A stretch of DNA of 12,144 nt, from assembly GCA_903848435.1 (NCBI GenBank), contig CAINGG010000345.1, positions 1-12,144 on the forward strand. Reading direction: 5' to 3'. The position numbers and the translations under genes were made by a program. The stretch is from an uncultured Actinomycetes bacterium (GTDB lineage Bacteria; Actinomycetota; Actinomycetes; S36-B12). The notes under the pieces are model-generated. The model made no database searches and had not been told where the DNA came from. It was given only the letters and a program-made list of their open reading frames with translations. Each line of letters starts with the position of its first letter. The first letter of the stretch is position 1. Positions 8,401 to 12,144 of the stretch are shown piece after piece.

Positions 8401-10531
8401 CGAACACCGTGGCGCGGAAACCTTCGTAGGTCTCCTCGCGACCACCGACTTGCACGACGTCGTAGTCCTGGGAGACCTGCATGCCGGTGCTCCCCGCCGT
8501 CGCGGGCCCGCTCTGCTCGACGAGATTGCCGGCCATGTCGTAGCGGGTCTTGGTCACCAGGCCGCGGGCATCCGTCGACGTGACGCGCCGGCCATCGACC
8601 TGGGTGGATGTGCGTAGTTCCGCACGGTCGGTGAAGCTGTTGCCGTCATGGGTCACCGCATCGATCTCAGCGGTGTTCGACATCGAGTAGCCGGAGGCGG
8701 TGCCCGTGATCGTGGCCTGCACGAGTGCCCGGGCGCGAAGATCGGACTCGGTGATCACCGGGAGGTCGAGGCGTTGCACGACGACGTCCGCACCGGTCGA
8801 CATCGGGGCTTCCTGCAGCGAGGCAGCGCGACCGAGGTTGTCGTAGGTGATGCGCGCCACGGCCGCACGGGCGGCCGCGTCGACGGTGGCGGCCCGATTC
8901 GCCAGCGCCCCGCGCGTGGCGACGAGTCGTCCCACCGAGTCCCAGCCGAGCGCCGTTCCGGTGTTCCCCGGATCCTTGATCAGCCCGATCTGCGGCTCCT
9001 CGAGGCCGGCCGACACGTAGCCGATCTCGGTGCTCGCCCCACCCGGATAGGTGACGCCACACAGCAGGTCCGTCGAGGCGAAGCCCGACCAGGCCGGGCA
9101 GTTGCCGTAGGACAGTTGAAGCGTGCGTCCTACGGCGTTGGTCAGCGACGTCAGTCGCCCGGCTGACCAGTCGGCCGTCGACACCAGGCGGCCCTGGTCC
9201 CTGACGCGGACCGCGCGTCCGGATGCGAACTCAGTGCTCAGGCCGGACGAGTCGGTGAAGAGCCACGTGCGACGGGTGTCGTCGCCGCACATCGACAGGA
9301 TGTTGCGGTAGCCCGGCACCTTGTCGCCGCCGATGGCCTGCTCGTAGACACCGCTCACCGGGTTGCGAATGAAGGTGAGTGACATGCCGTTCCAGCCCTC
9401 GAGTCGCACCGACTCCGGGCCGGGCAGGGTGCTCGCCGCACCGCCGCACTCATCGATGACGGGCTCACCGGGCACTGCCGTGATCTCGGGTGCCGAAACA
9501 CGCGGCTGGGTCGCGCGGGAATACAGGATCGTGCCGTCGACCTTGAGCCCCACGCGCACGGGAGCCTTGGCTTCCTTGAGCCTGACCTGGGCATCGACGT
9601 CGGGATCAGCGAAGGACGAGTTCGCCCGGCCGATCCGCACCCATTCCTTGCCGATGCGCTGCTCGATGATGAAGCGGTCGACCGACTCGCGGCCTGAAGT
9701 GTTGTACGCGAAGTCGACCGTGGCCGTGCGGGCACCCGTGCGCTCCACGCTGGGACGCGCTGGCGTCACCTGGCCGCGGATGTCCGAGCCGGATTCCTCC
9801 AAGGACATCCACGGTGAGCCCGTCGCGGCCATGAGCCGCCAGCCCTGGGGTACGCCGTCCTGCGCGGGGCTCACGGCGGCGTACTGCAAGGCCACGCGGA
9901 CACCGGCCGACGGGCCAGCGAGCGACTCCGACTCCCACGTCCAGGTCACCGCACCCGTCGCCAGGGCCGCCGACATGTCGCCGGCACGCACCGCGGGGCC
10001 GGGCGGATCGATGAGGCCGCGTACGCCGAACCTGCCGAAGTTCAGCCAGCGCACCGTGTCCTTGTCGACCTCGTCGCGAACCCACAACACGTAGCCGTGG
10101 CCGGGGATGAGGGTCTTGCCGACCTGGCCCCATCCGTCGAGCAGCGAGCCCTGCCACACGTAGTCCTGGTCGTCCTCCTTCGCGACCTCGCCCTTGCCGC
10201 GCGACGTGTCATAGATGCGCACGGTCACCGACCCGGCGTCCTTCAGGTCGTCAACGCGCAGGAAGGGGAAGTTGCCATGCAGCGCCGTACCGCCTGGGAC
10301 CTCGGCCACGGTCGGCGGGAGCTCGGGGGCGCGCGCCCCCGACCCACTCACGGTCGGGATCGGTCCCGCCGTCTCGATTCCGGCTATCGCGCTGGCCCGC
10401 GGGGCCTCGTCAGCGGACGCGACCCCGGCCGCCGCACGCGGCGCGCCTTGCGCTGATTGGCCCGACGCGAGAACGGCCAGCGCCGCAGCAACAGCGACGA
10501 CCGAAGCCCCGGGCAGCCTTCCTCGCATCAT
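5462..10531 (-). CDS. RHS-2: exported RHS/YD-repeat protein with PA14-like insert and hydrophobic C-terminal region
   Basis: This 1689-aa protein is a collinear paralogue of RHS-1. Arg3 and Arg5, a hydrophobic stretch (10-22) and a likely cleavage site near 25-30 form a Sec signal peptide. The shared AGIETAGPI signature (about 45-61) follows, then a beta-rich N-terminal region with an FN3-like part (258-348). YD repeats include positions 563, 664, 947, 973, 1178, 1237 and 1262. A PA14-like insert lies at 715-822 and the RHS core end at 1440-1483. Hydrophobic segments at 1488-1515 and 1519-1544, and a weaker one near 1569-1589, precede a basic stretch and a Ser-rich tail to 1689. The tail does not resemble that of RHS-1 or any toxin I know. 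Besides the four shared Cys pairs it has Cys362 and Cys415 and a lone Cys1421. ATG 10531 (tandem ATGATG) is preferred: it starts the signal peptide, whereas the in-frame ATG at 10624 would overlap the upstream gene by 77 nt and put a hydrophilic stretch in front. No clear Shine-Dalgarno site precedes it, so translation is probably coupled. Confidence 0.92.
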   Translation of the reverse strand: MMRGRLPGASVVAVAAALAVLASGQSAQGAPRAAAGVASADEAPRASAIAGIETAGPIPTVSGSGARAPELPPTVAEVPGGTALHGNFPFLRVDDLKDAGSVTVRIYDTSRGKGEVAKEDDQDYVWQGSLLDGWGQVGKTLIPGHGYVLWVRDEVDKDTVRWLNFGRFGVRGLIDPPGPAVRAGDMSAALATGAVTWTWESESLAGPSAGVRVALQYAAVSPAQDGVPQGWRLMAATGSPWMSLEESGSDIRGQVTPARPSVERTGARTATVDFAYNTSGRESVDRFIIEQRIGKEWVRIGRANSSFADPDVDAQVRLKEAKAPVRVGLKVDGTILYSRATQPRVSAPEITAVPGEPVIDECGGAASTLPGPESVRLEGWNGMSLTFIRNPVSGVYEQAIGGDKVPGYRNILSMCGDDTRRTWLFTDSSGLSTEFASGRAVRVRDQGRLVSTADWSAGRLTSLTNAVGRTLQLSYGNCPAWSGFASTDLLCGVTYPGGASTEIGYVSAGLEEPQIGLIKDPGNTGTALGWDSVGRLVATRGALANRAATVDAAARAAVARITYDNLGRAASLQEAPMSTGADVVVQRLDLPVITESDLRARALVQATITGTASGYSMSNTAEIDAVTHDGNSFTDRAELRTSTQVDGRRVTSTDARGLVTKTRYDMAGNLVEQSGPATAGSTGMQVSQDYDVVQVGGREETYEGFRATVFAGEGFTGAARPDHWTPGAGGGLSASWDDRTRSAVAQAIWTPSEDDDKRARDEGWTFAVEQVQGAEVQFVVEGHACDGPSCTFTELPKGPKQVSVEVLSGPPSGWFSVDVGIGSDKPSRVAVELVKPGFNNRTRATSNDTFVGSESEPAVDYTYANPETGKVTTVETPGGYSSSLAYESSGWGRVISYTTPGGKAQLTEYWPDSGSASLPSVCTGSAVASGLPRKVTRQDGSTVETFFDIRGRQLAIVTTGAGGRSSETACREYADDGRLVRSAVYDSSGALIEESRQEIGIDGNPLAIRQTITHGPAAPVDAGSAVTTQTLLNWAGLPVRYVDESGTTTVTTYTSLGEPATIAVTPSGASAPLVTFAYEYRSTDAAPTRVSVNGVTMADVAYVDGQASVGSVSYAGGAVTAGMTNGATGRPTALSIVSGETRFQQSQTVSEFGRIVGDETWARVDGTLVLDEARGYTYDVAGRLTEAVVVQADAPTRFGYEFAASQDASCGGAYPGAGADVLRTGGSRGGTAYVTCYDDAGRLVSTTDPLLAAAGSAATFTYDGLGRVSAIDGKADLQLTWGAGTSLARLIDGGTSTTLSTYAGRTVVKQVSSGAMTDELRYSYVSAASSAPVLMLDDTGVRVVEYSLPGGARVRADVGQVPTLSLTGLDGSLLAVIDLPQAAISGVSGSLPSGRAGVAERFGPYGEPLTARPSLLDAVPCYLWQSADRRETLGGEAGITLMGARPYLPAAGMFLAPDPDLDSGTNLYGYAGADPVNGTDRTGAANEWSWFWMVITAVLVVATVVADIATLGMAAPATGAGLGAWATYIGLVWVAPIGLGMLAGKALEQSVLTQTEPSEGLDVFRSVLGWTQTIAGLGTLAVPIVKWAGRKALSVRAWWRARQANAVGGANLASEFSDDLAGSALTSATRPVSLPQTLRMSVGELSNGGRNAVSENVGRLSLGFDISDVESLRTVRVSVSSSLKGSFAP
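6083..6214 (-). other. RHS-associated core end of RHS-2
   Basis: Residues 1440-1483 contain GARPYLP, FLAPDP, NLYGYAGADPVN and GTDRTG. Asp1458 and Asp1480 are 22 residues apart, exactly as in RHS-1. The usual DPxG at the end of the core is DRTG here: the Asp and Gly remain and the Pro is lost. Confidence 0.88.
8066..8389 (-). other. PA14-like domain inside the YD repeats of RHS-2
   Basis: Residues 715-822 match the insert of RHS-1 in place and pattern: IWTPSEDDDK, GWTFAV, a C-x4-C pair (Cys785, Cys790), TELPKGPKQVSVEV and a closing GWFSVDV. The two copies have diverged elsewhere, so the shared Cys pair and LPKGPK block are probably under selection. Naming it PA14-like is by eye. Confidence 0.5.
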
Positions 10532-10537
10532 GACTGT

Positions 10538-10558
10538 GCAGCTGCTGTCAGCAGCCGC
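10538..10558 (-). promoter_or_regulatory. Hairpin enclosing the stop codon before RHS-2
   Basis: On the minus strand an 8-bp stem (one G-U wobble) closes a 5-nt loop TGACA. That loop contains the TGA stop of the upstream gene (10550-10548). The inner 15 nt form a near-perfect palindrome. The stem ends 6 nt before the RHS-2 ATG at 10531, where a Shine-Dalgarno site would be expected but is missing. A ribosome reaching the stop would melt the stem, which fits coupled translation of the two genes. Confidence 0.45.
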
Positions 10559-12144
10559 TGAACGACTTGACCTGCCCCGAAATCCGGATGTCCCAGGTGA
10601 AGTCGGCCCCCACCGCCGGCACATTCTTCGTCGAGTTGTCCTGGACCGTGAGTTCCTTGTCCTGGAGGCACGAGGTGAGCGGCTTCGACTCGAAGGTCAC
10701 GGTCGGTGTGTTGCGCACCTTCTTGCCGTCCTTGTCGGTGATGAAGTCGTCGTACACGCGCTTCCACATGTTGCTCTTGTCCTCGGGCAACGGCCAGATG
10801 GTCGGCACCTTGCCCTCAAGGCAGTGGGCACCAGCCGTGTCGTTGTTTCGGCCGATCCCGAAGCCCGCGTCGTCGTACCAGATCTTGGCCGTGCAGCTGC
10901 CACCGTCATCGAAGTTCGAGATGACATAGTTGAACGTCATCTTGATCTGAGGCCGCGGGAGCTCTCGGCCGTTCTTGTCCACCGGCCAGGTCCAACTCCC
11001 ATCCGTGTCAGCAGTCAGGATGAAGGACATCTCCTGCGCCCCCATGGGCGTGCCATAGCCACCGACGGTGAAGGGGGTATTCGTGCCCGGGACCGTGAAG
11101 GGCGACACCTGCGTCATGTCCTGGGATGAGAACTTCTCCTTGATACCGCTGAAGTCGACCGTGGCACCCTGGCCATCGACGTACTGCGGCCATGCCCCGG
11201 TGATGTCACCGTCGGTGATACGCCATGCGATCGGCTTCAGCATCGCCACACCGGTGGGTGACCAGGAGGCCGGGATGTTGATGGTCGCGTTGGACGTGAG
11301 GGAGGCACGCATCGCCGAGGCGTACACGTGGTTTTGGAACGCCCACGCTCGATCCCACAGCGGGTAGATCTCCTGCCAGCACTCGACCAGGGGATTTCCG
11401 TCCACCGAGCAGGATCGGGGGTAGGTCCCCTGATCGTTCCGGGCCTCCAGGCCGCCGCGCTTGGAGATGGAGTAGCGCGTGGTCAGCTTGAAGTTGGCGA
11501 GGTTGAGGTCGCGGCACTCCGGTGCCCGCCCAGCTTTCGGGTCCTCACGATCGGTGGCATTGTCACCGAAGAACCCGCTGCCTTGGCTGACCATGTCCCA
11601 TCGTGAGTCGCCGTTGGGCTGAGCGGCGGTGCTCGTGCGGTTTTCGGGTACGCCGCGGCAGGTCCACGAGTAGTTGCCGGTGGGCCCGTCGTAGTCGGTC
11701 TGGCGCGCGTGACCCCACCATTGCGCACGTGCAGGACCTGCCGGATTGTTGGTCTTGTTACGCAATCCGCCGTCGTACCGCCATGCACGCACATTCGGGT
11801 CGTTCACCAGACCCTGGCCCACGACGAAGGGCGGATTGGTGTTGCAGCCGTAGTTGGGACCGTCCCAGAAGTTGTCTGATTCGTAGTAGCTGCCGCGGAT
11901 GATCTTCTTGGACACGCCGGTCGTGATCTTCTCCATGTAGGGAGTGCGCTGACCGACCGCGACCCCGGGGGCATTGCCATCGACGAGGGTGCCCTTCTTG
12001 GCCGTGGCGTCGTAGGAGTAGCGGCTCATGCCGACGTCCTTGGGCAGGCGATTGACCAGGGCCTGGATGGCCCAGCCGCGCCAGATCGACGTGTCGCCCG
12101 CGTAGTAGCCGATCCAGCAGCCGGTGCGGTCGTCGACGTCTCCG
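10548..12144 (-). CDS. Unrecognised Trp- and Cys-rich protein, probably secreted (5' end beyond window)
   Basis: The reading frame is open to the window edge; 531 codons are visible and the start is missing. I do not recognise the family. The visible part has ten Cys (fragment residues 9, 100, 162, 210, 245, 255, 417, 441, 492 and 531, the last being the final residue) and about 21 Trp. It has many Asn, Gly and Asp residues and no membrane segment. An even number of Cys and this composition suggest an extracytoplasmic, disulfide-bonded protein; its signal peptide would lie outside the window. An in-frame ATG at 12029 has an AAGGA 7 nt upstream, but the 38 codons before it are coding-like (almost all ending in G or C), include one of the ten Cys, and a start there would give no signal peptide. 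The stop is 16 nt from RHS-2, which suggests that the products work together. Confidence 0.85.
   Translation of the reverse strand, partial: GDVDDRTGCWIGYYAGDTSIWRGWAIQALVNRLPKDVGMSRYSYDATAKKGTLVDGNAPGVAVGQRTPYMEKITTGVSKKIIRGSYYESDNFWDGPNYGCNTNPPFVVGQGLVNDPNVRAWRYDGGLRNKTNNPAGPARAQWWGHARQTDYDGPTGNYSWTCRGVPENRTSTAAQPNGDSRWDMVSQGSGFFGDNATDREDPKAGRAPECRDLNLANFKLTTRYSISKRGGLEARNDQGTYPRSCSVDGNPLVECWQEIYPLWDRAWAFQNHVYASAMRASLTSNATINIPASWSPTGVAMLKPIAWRITDGDITGAWPQYVDGQGATVDFSGIKEKFSSQDMTQVSPFTVPGTNTPFTVGGYGTPMGAQEMSFILTADTDGSWTWPVDKNGRELPRPQIKMTFNYVISNFDDGGSCTAKIWYDDAGFGIGRNNDTAGAHCLEGKVPTIWPLPEDKSNMWKRVYDDFITDKDGKKVRNTPTVTFESKPLTSCLQDKELTVQDNSTKNVPAVGADFTWDIRISGQVKSFSGC

Noticed and set aside
7490..8617. 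Plus-strand open frame of 375 codons inside RHS-2
   Set aside because: It is antisense to a well-supported RHS gene. Its Arg/Gly/His-rich product is typical of the reverse frame of GC-rich coding DNA, and no domain is visible.
10532..10624. Longer start for RHS-2 at ATG 10624
   Set aside because: It would overlap the upstream gene by 77 nt and place 31 hydrophilic residues before an otherwise clean signal peptide.
10215..11129. Plus-strand open frame of 304 codons across the junction of RHS-2 and its upstream gene
   Set aside because: It runs antisense through the ends of two supported genes and shows no recognisable motif.
10548..12029. ATG 12029 as the true start of the first gene
   Set aside because: The 38 upstream codons to the window edge are in frame, strongly GC-ending and encode a plausible Cys/Trp-containing continuation, so the start is more likely outside the window. 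The AAGGA before this ATG keeps some doubt.

Overview
This GC-rich window comes from a bacterium whose codons end almost always in G or C. The proteins are Sec-exported RHS proteins with no type VI secretion parts (no PAAR or VgrG module). Together these point to an actinomycete (Actinomycetota); I cannot name a genus. All real genes lie on the minus strand, so the operon reads from the right edge of the window to the left.

First in order of transcription is a gene of at least 531 codons (12144 to 10548), cut by the window edge. It encodes a Trp- and Cys-rich, probably secreted protein that I do not recognise. Only 16 nt separate its stop from the next start, and a hairpin with the stop codon in its loop fills this gap. 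Next come two very large RHS/YD-repeat proteins in tandem: RHS-2 (10531 to 5462, 1689 aa), then after 127 nt RHS-1 (5334 to 103, 1743 aa). Each has its own signal peptide. The two are collinear paralogues sharing a short N-terminal signature, a beta-rich N-terminal region with an FN3-like part, YD repeats interrupted by a PA14-like domain, four conserved Cys pairs, and an RHS-associated core end. After the core both become hydrophobic, then end in unrelated tails of about 100 to 135 residues. The last 102 nt of the window (left edge) hold no gene but contain a strong hairpin that may be the operon terminator.

The likely reading is an exported system of three proteins: one Cys/Trp-rich secreted protein and two disulfide-stabilised RHS shells, possibly membrane-bound through post-core hydrophobic segments. 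The overall plan resembles polymorphic RHS/WapA-type proteins. However, I see no recognisable toxin domain in either tail and no immunity gene after either RHS gene. The job of the system (contact-dependent antagonism, surface adhesion or something else) is therefore open.

I found no tRNA, rRNA, CRISPR array, insertion sequence or convincing plus-strand gene. The long plus-strand reading frames lie antisense to the three coding genes.
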